DNA from: Chromatiaceae bacterium
Lineage (GTDB): Bacteria; Pseudomonadota; Gammaproteobacteria; Chromatiales; Chromatiaceae
DNA: 64,000 bases
NCBI GenBank assembly: GCA_026984455.1
Contig: JALSSC010000002.1
Span: forward strand, 30,531 to 94,530
Reading direction: 5' to 3'
Shown: in pieces, positions 27,209-36,382 of the stretch
How positions within the stretch are numbered: position 1 is the first letter of the stretch
How the letters are laid out: each line of letters opens with the position of its first letter
Notes under the pieces: model-generated
Database searches by the model: none
The model's input: only the letters and a program-made list of their open reading frames with translations
What the model was told of the DNA's origin: nothing
Made by a program: the position numbers and the translations under genes

Positions 27209-28051
27209 ATGCCCATGAATCACGACCTGCACAGCCACTCCACCGCATCCGACGGCACCCTGAGCCCGGCGGAGCTGGTGGCCCGTGCCGCCGCCGCGGG
27301 GGTCGGGGTCCTGGCCCTGACCGACCACGACACCACCGCCGGGCTCGCCGAGGCCGCGCGCGCCGCGGCCGCTCAGGGGATCGAACTGGTCCCCGGGGTG
27401 GAGATCTCGGTGACCTGGGGCGGGGGGACGGTCCACGTACTCGGCCTGGGGGTGGATGCGGACGATCCGATCCTGGCCGCCGGGCTCGCGGGCCTGCGCG
27501 AGTTTCGCGGCTGGCGGGCGCGCGAGATCGGCGCGCGTCTGGCCCGGGCGGGGATCCCCGGCGCCTATGAAGGCGCCCTGGCCCTGTCCAACGGCCGCCT
27601 GGTGAGCCGCACCCATTTCGCCCGTTTCCTGGTCGCACAGGGCCATGCGCGTGACGAGCGCGCGGTGTTCCGCTCCTACCTGGTGTCGGGAAAGCCGGGG
27701 CATGTGCCGGGCCGCTGGGCGCCCCTCGAGGAGGCCCTGGCCTGGATCGCGGCGGCGGGCGGGATCGCCGTCATCGCCCATCCCGCCCGCTACCGCCTGA
27801 CCCGCACCCGTCTGCGCCGCCTGCTGGGGGCCTTCAAGGAGGCCGGCGGTCAGGCCCTGGAGGTGGTCTCCGGCAGCCACAGCCGCGACGACTGCCTGGC
27901 CATGGCCCGGCATGCCCGTGACTTCGGTCTGCTGGCCTCGGCCGGCTCGGATTTCCATGGCCCCGAGCACCCCTGGATCGCCCTGGGGCGGCTGCCGGAG
28001 CTGCCGGAGGGCTGCCGGCCGCTGTGGGAACACTGGCCCGAGGCCGCCTGA
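27209..28051 (+). CDS. trpH: PHP-domain phosphoesterase, RNase AM/TrpH (YciV) type
   Basis: Protein of about 280 residues. PHP motifs with metal-binding residues: DLHSHSTASDGTLSP, LALTDHDTTAGL, VEISVTW, AVIAHPARY and SAGSDFHG. E. coli YciV (RNase AM, Rnm) is a 5'-3' exonuclease that trims 23S/16S/5S rRNA 5' ends, and the family also hydrolyses 3',5'-nucleoside bisphosphates. The ATG at 27209 or 27215 (MPMNHDLHSH) is preferred as the family starts just before the first motif; the frame is open from 27122. YciO follows one base after its stop, as in E. coli-type yci clusters. Confidence 0.88.
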   Translation: MPMNHDLHSHSTASDGTLSPAELVARAAAAGVGVLALTDHDTTAGLAEAARAAAAQGIELVPGVEISVTWGGGTVHVLGLGVDADDPILAAGLAGLREFRGWRAREIGARLARAGIPGAYEGALALSNGRLVSRTHFARFLVAQGHARDERAVFRSYLVSGKPGHVPGRWAPLEEALAWIAAAGGIAVIAHPARYRLTRTRLRRLLGAFKEAGGQALEVVSGSHSRDDCLAMARHARDFGLLASAGSDFHGPEHPWIALGRLPELPEGCRPLWEHWPEAA

Positions 28052-28052
28052 G

Positions 28053-28682
28053 ATGGCCCAGTTCTTCCAAATCCATCCCGAGGATCCACAGGTGCGGCTG
28101 ATCCGGCGCACCGCGGAGATCGTGCGTGCCGGTGGGGTCGTCGTCTATCCCACCGATTCCTCCTACGCCCTGGGCTGCGCCATCGGCGACAAGGGCGCCC
28201 TGGAACGCATTCGGCGCATCCGCCGCCTGGGCCCGGAACACGACTTCACCCTGGTGTGCCGGGACCTCTCCGAGATCACCCTCTACGCGCGCACGGACAA
28301 CCGCGATTTCCGCCTGCTCAAGGCCCTGACCCCGGGGCCGTACACCTTCCTCTTCCGCGCCACCAAACAGGTGCCGCGGCGCCTGCAACACCCCAAGCGC
28401 AAGACCATCGGGGTGCGCGTGCCCGATCACCGCATCGCCCAGGCCCTGCTGGCGGAATTGGGCGCCCCCCTGATGAGCACCACCCTGATCCTGCCCGACG
28501 ACGAGATGCCCCTGACCGATCCCTACGAGATGCGCGAGATCCTCGGCAACCAAGTGGATCTGGTCATCGACGGCGGTTTCTGCGGCTTCGAGCCCACCAC
28601 CGTGGTGGACATGATGGCCGATCCGCCCCAGGTGGTACGTCTGGGGAAGGGCGACGCGGGCCTGTTCGAGATCGCCGACTGA
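28053..28682 (+). CDS. yciO: YciO, Sua5/YrdC-family protein
   Basis: Protein of 209 residues: RAGGVVVYPTDSSYALGCAIGDKGALERIRRIRRL, HDFTLVCRDLSEITLYAR, LTPGPYTFLFRATKQVPRRL, KTIGVRVPDH, APLMSTTLILP, and DLVIDGGFCGFEPTTVVDM. These are the dsRNA-binding-like fold and nucleotide-binding residues of YrdC/Sua5. YciO is a paralogue of the tRNA threonylcarbamoyl-AMP synthase; its cellular role is less clear. It begins one base after the TrpH-like gene and ends in a short gap before the convergent ion channel gene. Confidence 0.88.
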   Translation: MAQFFQIHPEDPQVRLIRRTAEIVRAGGVVVYPTDSSYALGCAIGDKGALERIRRIRRLGPEHDFTLVCRDLSEITLYARTDNRDFRLLKALTPGPYTFLFRATKQVPRRLQHPKRKTIGVRVPDHRIAQALLAELGAPLMSTTLILPDDEMPLTDPYEMREILGNQVDLVIDGGFCGFEPTTVVDMMADPPQVVRLGKGDAGLFEIAD

Positions 28683-28735
28683 CCGCGGCCCCCGGGTCCG
28701 GGCCCCGGCGGCGGTCCACCGGACGGCGCTCAGGC

Positions 28736-29425
28736 CTACCGCGTGGAGGTCCTGGCGGCGATGTGCATCCCCACCAGGGACGCCACCACCACGGCCATGT
28801 AGAACTGCCCCACGATGGCCTCGACGTAGGCGAGCGAACGGGCGAAGGGGGTCAGGGGCTGGATGTCGCCGTAACCCAGGGTGGTGAGGGTGATGAAGCT
28901 GAAATAGTTGAGGGTGGACAGATGGGCGGCGAGAGGGGCGCCCGCCGCCAGCCCGGAGAAAGACCCCGGATCCATGAAATCGAGCCCGAGATACAGGATG
29001 CCCCAGAGATTGCCGAGGAGGAGATAGATACAGATGCTGCCGACGATCCGGTTGAGGTCCACGGGCCCGGTGGCGAACACGCTCCGGGCCAACAGGATCG
29101 CGGTCAGGAGGAAGAACAGGAACTCGTCGATCAGGATGGCGTAGGCCAGCGCGTAGCTGCCGAGCGCGATGGCCATCAGGGTGGCGATGGCGTCGCCGAC
29201 GGCCATGACCAGGCCCAGATAGAACCAGTGCCGGGTGGCGGCCAGGCTCCACACGCCGATGACGAGGGTGAAGGCGGTCGCCAGTTGCATCAGGACGAAG
29301 CCGCCCCGCGCCCCCAGGCCGGACACCATCGGAGAGGCCAGGGCGAGCACCAGCAGGCCAAGGAACAGATAGAAGAAATTTCCACGCCGGGGCGGCCTGC
29401 GCCGCCCCTCGTGAGCGGGCGCCAT
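28736..29425 (-). CDS. Voltage-gated-like potassium channel family protein
   Basis: Protein of 229 residues with about six hydrophobic segments. Before the last comes a pore loop with the K+ selectivity filter: LNYFSFITLTTLGYGDIQPLTP, then a final helix (VEAIVGQFYMAVVVASLVGMHIAAR). The N-terminus is basic (RRRPPRRG). No cytoplasmic RCK or cyclic-nucleotide domain follows. The gene starts only five bases after the RND pump stop, so it is probably the third gene of the efflux operon, an unusual pairing. Ion selectivity is inferred from the TLGYGD filter. Confidence 0.85.
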   Translation of the reverse strand: MAPAHEGRRRPPRRGNFFYLFLGLLVLALASPMVSGLGARGGFVLMQLATAFTLVIGVWSLAATRHWFYLGLVMAVGDAIATLMAIALGSYALAYAILIDEFLFFLLTAILLARSVFATGPVDLNRIVGSICIYLLLGNLWGILYLGLDFMDPGSFSGLAAGAPLAAHLSTLNYFSFITLTTLGYGDIQPLTPFARSLAYVEAIVGQFYMAVVVASLVGMHIAARTSTR

Positions 29426-29430
29426 GGCCT

Positions 29431-32400
29431 CTACGCCTCGGGGGTGTAGGGCACGCGGAAGAATATCGCGTAGAGCACCGGTACGATCAACAGCGTGAGG
29501 AGGGTCGCGAATCCCAATCCGGCCATGATGGTGATGGACATGTTGACGAAGAACACGTCTTGGAGGAGCGGGATCATGCCCAGGATGGTGGTGGCCGCGG
29601 CCATGGTGACGGGGCGCAGGCGGCTGGTGGCCGAATCCAGGATGGCGGTGAACCGCGCCTTGCCCTCGGTGATCTGTTGATCGATCTCCTCGATCAGGAC
29701 GATGGCGTTCTTGATCAGCAGGCCGATCAGGCTCAGGGCCCCCAACAGGGACATGAAGTCGAAGGCGCCGTTGAAACCCAGCAGGCCTGCGGTGATGCCG
29801 ATGACGGCCAGGGGCACGGTGAGCCAGATGATCAGGGGCTGGCGGACCTGGCCGAACAACAGGACGCTGACGATGATCATCAACAGGAAGCCCACGGGGA
29901 TGGCGCTGGACAGGGCGGCCTGGGCGTTGGCCGAGTCTTCATACTCGCCGCCCCACTCCAGGGCGTAGCCGGGGGGACGCTCGATGGCCTCGATCTTGGG
30001 CCGTAAGCGGTTGAACAGGGGCGTGGCCAGCTCGCCGGTGGGATTGCAGGAGGCGGTGATCGTCTGTATGCGGTTGCGGCCGCGGATCACGGCGTTCTCG
30101 AAGCGGGTCTCGAAGCGCGAGACCACCTGGGCCACGGGCACGGCCCGCTGGAGCACCGGGCTCCACACCTGGATGTCCTGGATGTGGGTGACGTCCTCGC
30201 GCTCGTTCGCGGGCGGGCGGAAACGGATCGGCAACATGCGGATGCTGTCCCGGTAGCGGCCGATCTCCTTGCCTTCGAAGGCCGCCTTGAGGGCCGCCGC
30301 CAGGTCGTCCCGACTGATGCCCAGTTGCCGTCCCACCTGCTCGTTGAAGACCGGTGCGATGTAGGCGACCGGATTGCGCCAGTTGTCCCGCACCTCCTTG
30401 GCCTCCGGGTCGGCGCGCATGATGGCCTTGGCCTGTTCCGAGAGTCGGCGCAGCACCGCCGGGTCGGGTCCGCTGAAACGGGCCTCGATCTTGCCGTCCC
30501 GACCCGGTCCGATGCGCAAGGGCTTGATGATGGGGTCGAGCTGGGGCATCCGTTCGTGCATGTAGTCCTCCACCGCCCACCATATGGAGGGGATCTGCTC
30601 CCGCCGTTCGGTCTGGACGATGACCTGGGCATAGGCGGGGCTGGCCTCCTTGGGCTCATAGACCAGGGAGAAACGGGCGTCGCCGCCGCCCACCAGAGAC
30701 GTGGTCTTGACCACCCCTTCCTGGTGGCGCAGGAACTCGGCCACCTTCAGGGTATCGTCCCGGGTCTGGCGGATGTCCGTGCCTTCCGGCTCCCACAGGT
30801 CGACGAAGAACATGGGGGTGTTGGCGTTGGGGAAGAAGGCCTGCTTGACATACCCGAAGCCCACCACCGAGGCCGCGAACAGGCCCACCACCAGGGCCAC
30901 AGCGAGCCAGCGCGCGCGGATGACGTTCTTGACAAAACCACGGTAGACCCGGAAGAGACCCTTCTTGTACGGATCCTGGCCCGGCCCGGCCCCGGCCTTC
31001 TCCGGTTTGATCAGGAGGGCGCACAACAGGGGCGTGGTACTCACCGCGGTGATCCAGGAGAGCGACAGCGAGATCAGGATCACGTAGAACAGGGAACGGG
31101 CGAATTCGCCGGTATTGTCCTGGGACAGGCCGATGGCGGAGAAGGCGAGGATGCCGATCACCGTGCCCCCCAGCAGGGCCATGGCGTTCTTCCCCACCAC
31201 CTCGCGCGCCGCGTCGGTCGCCTTCATCCCCCCCTGGAGACGGGTGAGCATACCCTCGGCCACCACGATGGCGTTGTCCACCAACATCCCCAGGGCGATG
31301 ACCAGGGCCCCCAGCGACACCCTCTGCAGCTCGATGCCGTACAGGTTCATGACGAACAGGGTGCCGGCCACCGTGATCAGGAGCACCGCGCCGATGATGA
31401 GGCCGGTGCGCAGACCCATGAAGACCAACAGCACCAGGATGACGATGAGGATCGCCTCGCCCACGTTGAGGACGAAGCCACTGACCGATTTGTCCACTTC
31501 CGCGGGCTGGTTGTATATGACCTGGAGGTTCATCCCCACCGGAATGGTCGGGGTCAACTCCTGGAAACGCCGGGCCAGGGCCTTGCCCACGGCCACCACA
31601 TTCTGCCCCGCGCGCATGGAGATGCCCAGGGTCAGGGCCGGCTTGCCGTTGAAGTACAGGAGCTTGGTGGGGACCTCTTCATAGAGGCGGTGGATGGTGG
31701 CGATGTCTTTCAGGTAGACCAGTCTCTTGTCGTCGGAGGCGACCAGCACATCGCCGATGGCCTTGACCGAAGTGAACTCCCCGGTGGGCTGGATGCGGAT
31801 GTAGTCCACACCGACCCGGACCTTGCCGGCGTCCGCCACCAGGTTCTGCGAACGCAGGATGCGCGCGATCCGCTCCAGGGGGATGCCCAGCTCCCCCAGG
31901 CGGCTGCGGGACATCTCCAGATAGATCACCTCCTTCTGCTCGCCACCGATCACGATCTTGCGCACCCCGGGCACCAGCACCAGTTGCTTCTTCAGGGCGT
32001 CGGCCACGTCCTTGAGATCGCGATAGGTGTAGCCCTGCCCGGTCAGGGCCAGGTACACGCCATAGACATCGGCGAAATCGTCCACGACGAGCGGATTCAC
32101 CCCCGGGGGCAGTTTGTGCTTCATGTCCGCGATCTTGCGGCGCAGTTCGTCATAGATGTCGGGAAACTGCGCGGCCTTGTACTCGTCCTTGAACTCGATG
32201 CTGATGTCGGACAGGCCCGGGCGCGAGATGGACATGTTGATACGCTTGACCTGGCCCATGAGCTGGATGGCGTCCTCCAGGTGGTAGGTGACCTCGTCCT
32301 GGACCTGCCGCGCCGTGGCCCCGGGGTAGGCGGTGAGGATCTTGGCCTGCTTGATGGTGAAGTTCGGATCCTCGAGCTTGCCCATGTGCTCGAAACCGTA

Positions 32401-32478
32401 GAAACCGCCACCCACCAGGATGATGATCAGGAGCCAGGAGACGACCGGACTCCTGACGGAATATTCGCCGATATTCAT
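29431..32478 (-). CDS. RND efflux transporter, inner-membrane pump
   Basis: Pump of 1015 residues, normal size for HAE-type RND transporters. It begins MNIGEYSVRSPVVSWLLIIILVGGGFYGF and has two sets of six membrane helices with large periplasmic loops. In helix 4 the proton-relay pair is Asp-Asn (GMLVDNAIVVAEG) rather than the Asp-Asp of AcrB; the helix 10 Lys is present (LIGLLIKNAIVLIEEI). The Asp-Asn form is found in a clade of such pumps. The start follows the adaptor gene by 40 bases. No outer membrane channel gene is adjacent, so a TolC-type partner must be encoded elsewhere. The substrate is unknown. Confidence 0.9.
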   Translation of the reverse strand: MNIGEYSVRSPVVSWLLIIILVGGGFYGFEHMGKLEDPNFTIKQAKILTAYPGATARQVQDEVTYHLEDAIQLMGQVKRINMSISRPGLSDISIEFKDEYKAAQFPDIYDELRRKIADMKHKLPPGVNPLVVDDFADVYGVYLALTGQGYTYRDLKDVADALKKQLVLVPGVRKIVIGGEQKEVIYLEMSRSRLGELGIPLERIARILRSQNLVADAGKVRVGVDYIRIQPTGEFTSVKAIGDVLVASDDKRLVYLKDIATIHRLYEEVPTKLLYFNGKPALTLGISMRAGQNVVAVGKALARRFQELTPTIPVGMNLQVIYNQPAEVDKSVSGFVLNVGEAILIVILVLLVFMGLRTGLIIGAVLLITVAGTLFVMNLYGIELQRVSLGALVIALGMLVDNAIVVAEGMLTRLQGGMKATDAAREVVGKNAMALLGGTVIGILAFSAIGLSQDNTGEFARSLFYVILISLSLSWITAVSTTPLLCALLIKPEKAGAGPGQDPYKKGLFRVYRGFVKNVIRARWLAVALVVGLFAASVVGFGYVKQAFFPNANTPMFFVDLWEPEGTDIRQTRDDTLKVAEFLRHQEGVVKTTSLVGGGDARFSLVYEPKEASPAYAQVIVQTERREQIPSIWWAVEDYMHERMPQLDPIIKPLRIGPGRDGKIEARFSGPDPAVLRRLSEQAKAIMRADPEAKEVRDNWRNPVAYIAPVFNEQVGRQLGISRDDLAAALKAAFEGKEIGRYRDSIRMLPIRFRPPANEREDVTHIQDIQVWSPVLQRAVPVAQVVSRFETRFENAVIRGRNRIQTITASCNPTGELATPLFNRLRPKIEAIERPPGYALEWGGEYEDSANAQAALSSAIPVGFLLMIIVSVLLFGQVRQPLIIWLTVPLAVIGITAGLLGFNGAFDFMSLLGALSLIGLLIKNAIVLIEEIDQQITEGKARFTAILDSATSRLRPVTMAAATTILGMIPLLQDVFFVNMSITIMAGLGFATLLTLLIVPVLYAIFFRVPYTPEA

Positions 32479-32518
32479 CGCCTCTCTTCCCCAGCGTTTG
32501 CCCAGAGGACCACCGGAG

Positions 32519-33652
32519 TCACTGTCCACACATCAGTTTGAGGTCCTGGGGGCGCGGTTCGGCCTGCTCCACCGAAGGCATCAGCCGCACCTTCATCCCC
32601 TCGGCCAGATAAGCGGCGCCGGCGGTCACCACCCGCTCACCCGCCTTGATCCCACCCCGCACCTCCACCCGTGTGCCCTTCATGGGCCCCAGGTCCACCC
32701 GGCGCGCATGCACGGTCAGGTCCTTCTCGTCCACCACCCAGACCCGCGGCGCCAGCTTGTCGTCCCCGGTGAGGGCGGTCAGCGGCAGATAATGGATCTC
32801 GGGCCCGGACAGGTGCCGGGTCAGGTCCAGGGTCACGGTGGCGGTCATGCCCGGCAACACCGTCAGCTCCTTGGGCCTGGGCATGGTGAAGGTCACCTCG
32901 AAGGTCTGGGTGGCGGGGTCGGCGCGGCTGGCCGCCTCCTTGAAGGTCAGGGGGAAGCGCTGGCCCGGCACGGAATCGAAGGAGGCCCAGACGGGGACCG
33001 GTTTCCTTTCCCGCTGTTCCTGCTCCGGCTTGAGACCCAGGATGATGTTTTCCGGGACATCGAACTTGACCTCCAGGGACGTGGTGTCGCTGAGCGCCAG
33101 TACCGGCTGCTTGGCCTGGACCTCTTCGAAGCGCTGCACGTAGCGTTGGGCGACGGTGCCGGCGAAAGGCGCCTTGAGGCGGGTGTAGGAAAGGTCCTGG
33201 CGGGCGCTCTTCAGGGCGGCCGCGGCGCTCTTGAACTGGGCCTCGAGGCGATCGTAGTCCATGCGCGCGATATGGCCCTTCTTCACCAGCTGGCGGGCAC
33301 GCTCGAAGTCCTTCTTGGCCCGGGTGTAGGTGGCCAGGCGGTCGTTCACCACGATCTGGAAATCAGTGGCGTCCAATTCGGCCAGCACCTGCCCCTTGCT
33401 GACGTCCTCACCCTCCGCCACCGGCAGTTTCACCACCTTGCCGGGGACCCGGAACGACAACTCCGCCTTGCGGATGGCATCGATCCGGGCCGGAAACTGG
33501 CGTATCCCCCCCTGGGCGGGGGCCTCCACCCGCAGGGTCTTGACCGGCCGGGCGGTGTCCGCGACCCGCGGCTTCTCCTCCTTGGAGCAGGCGGCGAGCA
33601 GCAGGACGCAGGCGAGCGAGGCGACGACGAACGAACCTTGATGGCTTGACAT
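32519..33652 (-). CDS. RND efflux periplasmic adaptor (membrane fusion protein)
   Basis: Lipoprotein of 377 residues: signal with lipobox LLLAACSKEE (Cys about 22). Then the adaptor plan: a barrel-sandwich half (RVPGKVVKLPVAEGEDVSKGQVLAELDATDF), a helical hairpin (YTRAKKDFERARQLVKKGHIARMDYDRLEAQFKSA), LSYTRLKAPFAGTVAQRYV, and beta-barrel and membrane-proximal domains up to GGIKAGERVVTAGAAYLAEGMKV. It should bridge the RND pump to a TolC-type channel. The ATG at 33652 has GGAG six bases upstream. First gene of the adaptor-pump-channel operon. Confidence 0.9.
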   Translation of the reverse strand: MSSHQGSFVVASLACVLLLAACSKEEKPRVADTARPVKTLRVEAPAQGGIRQFPARIDAIRKAELSFRVPGKVVKLPVAEGEDVSKGQVLAELDATDFQIVVNDRLATYTRAKKDFERARQLVKKGHIARMDYDRLEAQFKSAAAALKSARQDLSYTRLKAPFAGTVAQRYVQRFEEVQAKQPVLALSDTTSLEVKFDVPENIILGLKPEQEQRERKPVPVWASFDSVPGQRFPLTFKEAASRADPATQTFEVTFTMPRPKELTVLPGMTATVTLDLTRHLSGPEIHYLPLTALTGDDKLAPRVWVVDEKDLTVHARRVDLGPMKGTRVEVRGGIKAGERVVTAGAAYLAEGMKVRLMPSVEQAEPRPQDLKLMCGQ

Positions 33653-33742
33653 GGGGATCTCCGCGAGAGCGATCATCTTCGAGCGCGGCAGAACTATACC
33701 CCCTGTGCCGGGGCATTACACCCGACCCCCGCCCCCAGGCCG

Positions 33743-34810
33743 TCAATCCACCAGCGCCACCGCCTTGACCTGGGCGAAGACCCGCCTCCCCGGCCGGATG
33801 TCCAGGAGCGCCGCCGACTTGCGGGTGATGCTCGCCAGCAGGGGGCTGCCGGCCAGGTCCAGGCGCACCAGCACCCGCGCCGGACCGTCTCCGGTCAGGT
33901 CCGCCACCGTGGCAGGGAAGATGTTGAGGATGCTGGTGCCGGTCTGGCGCGCCAGGGTCAGGCTCACGTCCCGCGCCAGGACCCGCAACCGTACCCGCCG
34001 GCCCACGGCCAGGTCGTTGCGGGTGATGCTGAAGCGGCCGCCGGGGAAGTCGAGCCAGGTGAGATGATAGGCGGTATCATGGCCGCCCACCCGGGCCTCG
34101 ATCAGGGCCTCGGCCGCGGCGCCCTGTTCCCGGGCCAGGTCGAGACGGGTCAGGAGGGCGTTCACGGGGCCGGCGGCGCGGATCCGCCCGGCCTCCAGGA
34201 GGAGCAGGTGGTCGGCGAGGCGCGCCACCTCCGTGGGGGAGTGGCTGACGTAGAGCACCGGTATCGCCAGGGCCTCGTGCAGGCGTTCGAGAAAGGGCAG
34301 GATCTCGCGCTTGCTGGTCCGGTCCAGGGCCGCCAGGGGCTCGTCCATGAGCAGCAGCCGGGGGCCGGCGAGGAGGGCGCGGGCGATGGCCACGCGCTGG
34401 CGTTCGCCGCCCGACAGGCCCTGTGGATGGCGCTCCAGCAGCGCTTCCAGGCCCAGCAGGGCGACGGCCTCGGCGAAGTCCACCCGCCGTTCTCCCCGGG
34501 GGGTGCGTTTGTATCCATAGTCCAGGTTTTCCCGCACCCGGAGATGGGGAAACAGGCTGGGTTCCTGAAACACATAGCCCAGGGGCCGCCGGTGGGTGGG
34601 CACGAAGCGGTCGCCGTCCTGCCAGACGGCCTCACCGACCCGGCAGTAGCCCCCGGGGTCCCTCTCCAGGCCCGCGATGGCGCGCAACAGGGTGGTCTTG
34701 CCGCAGCCCGAAGGGCCGGACAGGGCGGTGACGCCGCGCGCCGGAAGGCGTGCCTCCACCTCCAGGGTGAAGGCCCGGCGGGCGATGCGGAAACGCACCT
34801 CTATGCTCAA
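33743..34810 (-). CDS. modC: Molybdate ABC transporter ATPase ModC
   Basis: ATPase of 355 residues driving molybdate import. Walker [11 protein letters not shown]-loop [12 protein letters not shown], signature [16 protein letters not shown], Walker [13 protein letters not shown] and the switch His (YVSHSPTEV). The C-terminal MOP/TOBE domain (about 290-355: [35 protein letters not shown]) binds molybdate in this family. The TTG start at 34810 overlaps the modB stop as TTGA, and no better start lies downstream before the conserved N-terminus. Last gene of modABC. Confidence 0.93.
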   Translation of the reverse strand: MSIEVRFRIARRAFTLEVEARLPARGVTALSGPSGCGKTTLLRAIAGLERDPGGYCRVGEAVWQDGDRFVPTHRRPLGYVFQEPSLFPHLRVRENLDYGYKRTPRGERRVDFAEAVALLGLEALLERHPQGLSGGERQRVAIARALLAGPRLLLMDEPLAALDRTSKREILPFLERLHEALAIPVLYVSHSPTEVARLADHLLLLEAGRIRAAGPVNALLTRLDLAREQGAAAEALIEARVGGHDTAYHLTWLDFPGGRFSITRNDLAVGRRVRLRVLARDVSLTLARQTGTSILNIFPATVADLTGDGPARVLVRLDLAGSPLLASITRKSAALLDIRPGRRVFAQVKAVALVD

Positions 34811-35487
34811 GGGCGGACGGGGCGGTGGCGGCGGTTGAGGGCATAGACCGCCATCAGCAGCAGGAAGGCGAAGCCGAGCAGGCCCGCGGAGAGGACGTGG
34901 GCACGGCCGTATTCCAGGGCCTCCACGTGGTCGTAGATGGCGATGGACAGGACCTGGGTGCGCCCGGGGATGTTGCCGCCGATCATCAGCACCACCCCGA
35001 ACTCACCCAGCGTGTGGGCGAACCCCAGGACCGCCCCGGTGAGGAAGCCCGGCCGGGCCAGGGGCACGGCCACGCTGAAGAAGCGGTCCAGGGGCGAGGC
35101 GCCCAGGGTCGCGGCCACCTCCAGAGGGCGCTCGCCCACCGCGGCGAAGGCGTCCTGCAGGGGCTGGACCACGAAGGGCAGGGAATAGAGCACCGAGCCC
35201 ACCACCAGGCCGCCGAAGGTGAAGGCCAGGGGGGCGCCGCCCAGGGCCTCCAGGAGCCTGCCCAGCGGGCCCCCGGGGGCCAGGAGGATCAGCAGGTAGA
35301 AGCCCAGGACCGTGGGTGGCAGCACCAGGGGCAGGGCCACCAGGGCCTCCAGCAGGAACTTGAAACGCCAGCGGCTGCGCGCCAGCCACCAGGCCAGGGG
35401 GGTGCCCAGGGAGAGCAGGATCAGGGTGGTGAGGCCGGCCAGCGCCAGGGTCACGCGCAGGGCCGCCAGGTCCGCCTCAGGGGGCAT
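34807..35487 (-). CDS. modB: Molybdate ABC transporter permease ModB
   Basis: Inner-membrane permease of 226 residues with about five helices. It has the ABC-coupling loop [23 protein letters not shown] (EAA type) and the ModB pattern [25 protein letters not shown] and [31 protein letters not shown]. Its start lies within the end of modA (overlap of 11 bases) and its stop overlaps the modC start. Confidence 0.93.
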   Translation of the reverse strand: MPPEADLAALRVTLALAGLTTLILLSLGTPLAWWLARSRWRFKFLLEALVALPLVLPPTVLGFYLLILLAPGGPLGRLLEALGGAPLAFTFGGLVVGSVLYSLPFVVQPLQDAFAAVGERPLEVAATLGASPLDRFFSVAVPLARPGFLTGAVLGFAHTLGEFGVVLMIGGNIPGRTQVLSIAIYDHVEALEYGRAHVLSAGLLGFAFLLLMAVYALNRRHRPVRP

Positions 35488-36265
35488 CGGGGGTCCCGTA
35501 GCCGAAGGAACGGATCAGGGCCCGCCCCTCATCGCTGCGCAGGAATGCCAGGAAGGCGCGAGCGGTGGCGTCGTCGCGCAACAGCACGGCCTGTTGCACG
35601 ATGGGGTCGTATTCTTTCTGCGGGGGTTCCCAGAGCGAGCCCCGGCGGGCGCGGCGTGCCTGGGAGAGGGCCACCAGGCCCAGCTCGGCATTGCCGCTGC
35701 GCACGAACTGGAAGGCCTGTCCCACGTTCCCGCCGCGCACCAGGCGCCCTTGCAAGGTCTGCCAGAGGCCCCGGTGTTCGAGCACCTGACGGGCCGCGCG
35801 CCCATAGGGGGCGAGGCGTGGATCGGCCACCGCCAGGTGCTTGAAATGCCCCTCGGCCAATACCCGGCCCCGCCCGTCCACAAAACCGGCCCGGGGGCTC
35901 CATAGCACCAGGCGGCCGATGGCGTAGGTGAAGCGGCTCCCGGGGCGGGCCGTGCCCGTCTGCTCCAAGCGCCGCGGGCGCTCGCTGTCGGCGGCGAGGA
36001 AGGCCGCGAAGGGGGCGCCGTGCAGGATCTGGGCGTAGTGCTTGCCAGTGGAACCGAACACCAGGGTGACCTGCTGGCCGCTATGGCGTTGGAAGCGGGC
36101 GGCGAGCGCGCGCGCCGCGTCGGTAAAATTGCTGGCCACCGCCACATTGACCGGCTCCGCCGGCGCCGACGGGGCCTCGATCAGGACCAGGACGGCGAGG
36201 ATCGGGATGATGGAAAGGCCATAACGCATGAGGAAATGATATCCGCCCGAGGCGGGCCTTGCCAT
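35477..36265 (-). CDS. modA: Molybdate-binding periplasmic protein ModA
   Basis: Solute-binding protein of 262 residues. A signal peptide ([23 protein letters not shown]) is followed by [59 protein letters not shown], the ModA ligand site including ASNF, GSTGK and the Ala-Asp-Ser. Later [27 protein letters not shown]. Two starts are possible: 36265, with GAGGA seven bases upstream, or 36229 (MRYGLS), which gives a shorter signal peptide; the first is chosen for its ribosome site. It heads modABC; molybdate uptake fits the MoeB gene and molybdoenzyme use. Confidence 0.92.
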   Translation of the reverse strand: MARPASGGYHFLMRYGLSIIPILAVLVLIEAPSAPAEPVNVAVASNFTDAARALAARFQRHSGQQVTLVFGSTGKHYAQILHGAPFAAFLAADSERPRRLEQTGTARPGSRFTYAIGRLVLWSPRAGFVDGRGRVLAEGHFKHLAVADPRLAPYGRAARQVLEHRGLWQTLQGRLVRGGNVGQAFQFVRSGNAELGLVALSQARRARRGSLWEPPQKEYDPIVQQAVLLRDDATARAFLAFLRSDEGRALIRSFGYGTPDAP

Positions 36266-36382
36266 GGGGCGGTCCTCAGGGATGCGGCCGGCAGCCGTAG
36301 AGAGAATCCTCCCGGCCCTGAAGGAATCACCACCCGGGCCCCAGGGCCGGGTGCAAGTCGGCGATCGCTGGAGGCCGGGGAG

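Noticed and set aside
30184..32541. 785-codon open frame opposite the RND pump
   Set aside because: Shadow of the pump gene; translation rich in His, Gln, Asp without domains.
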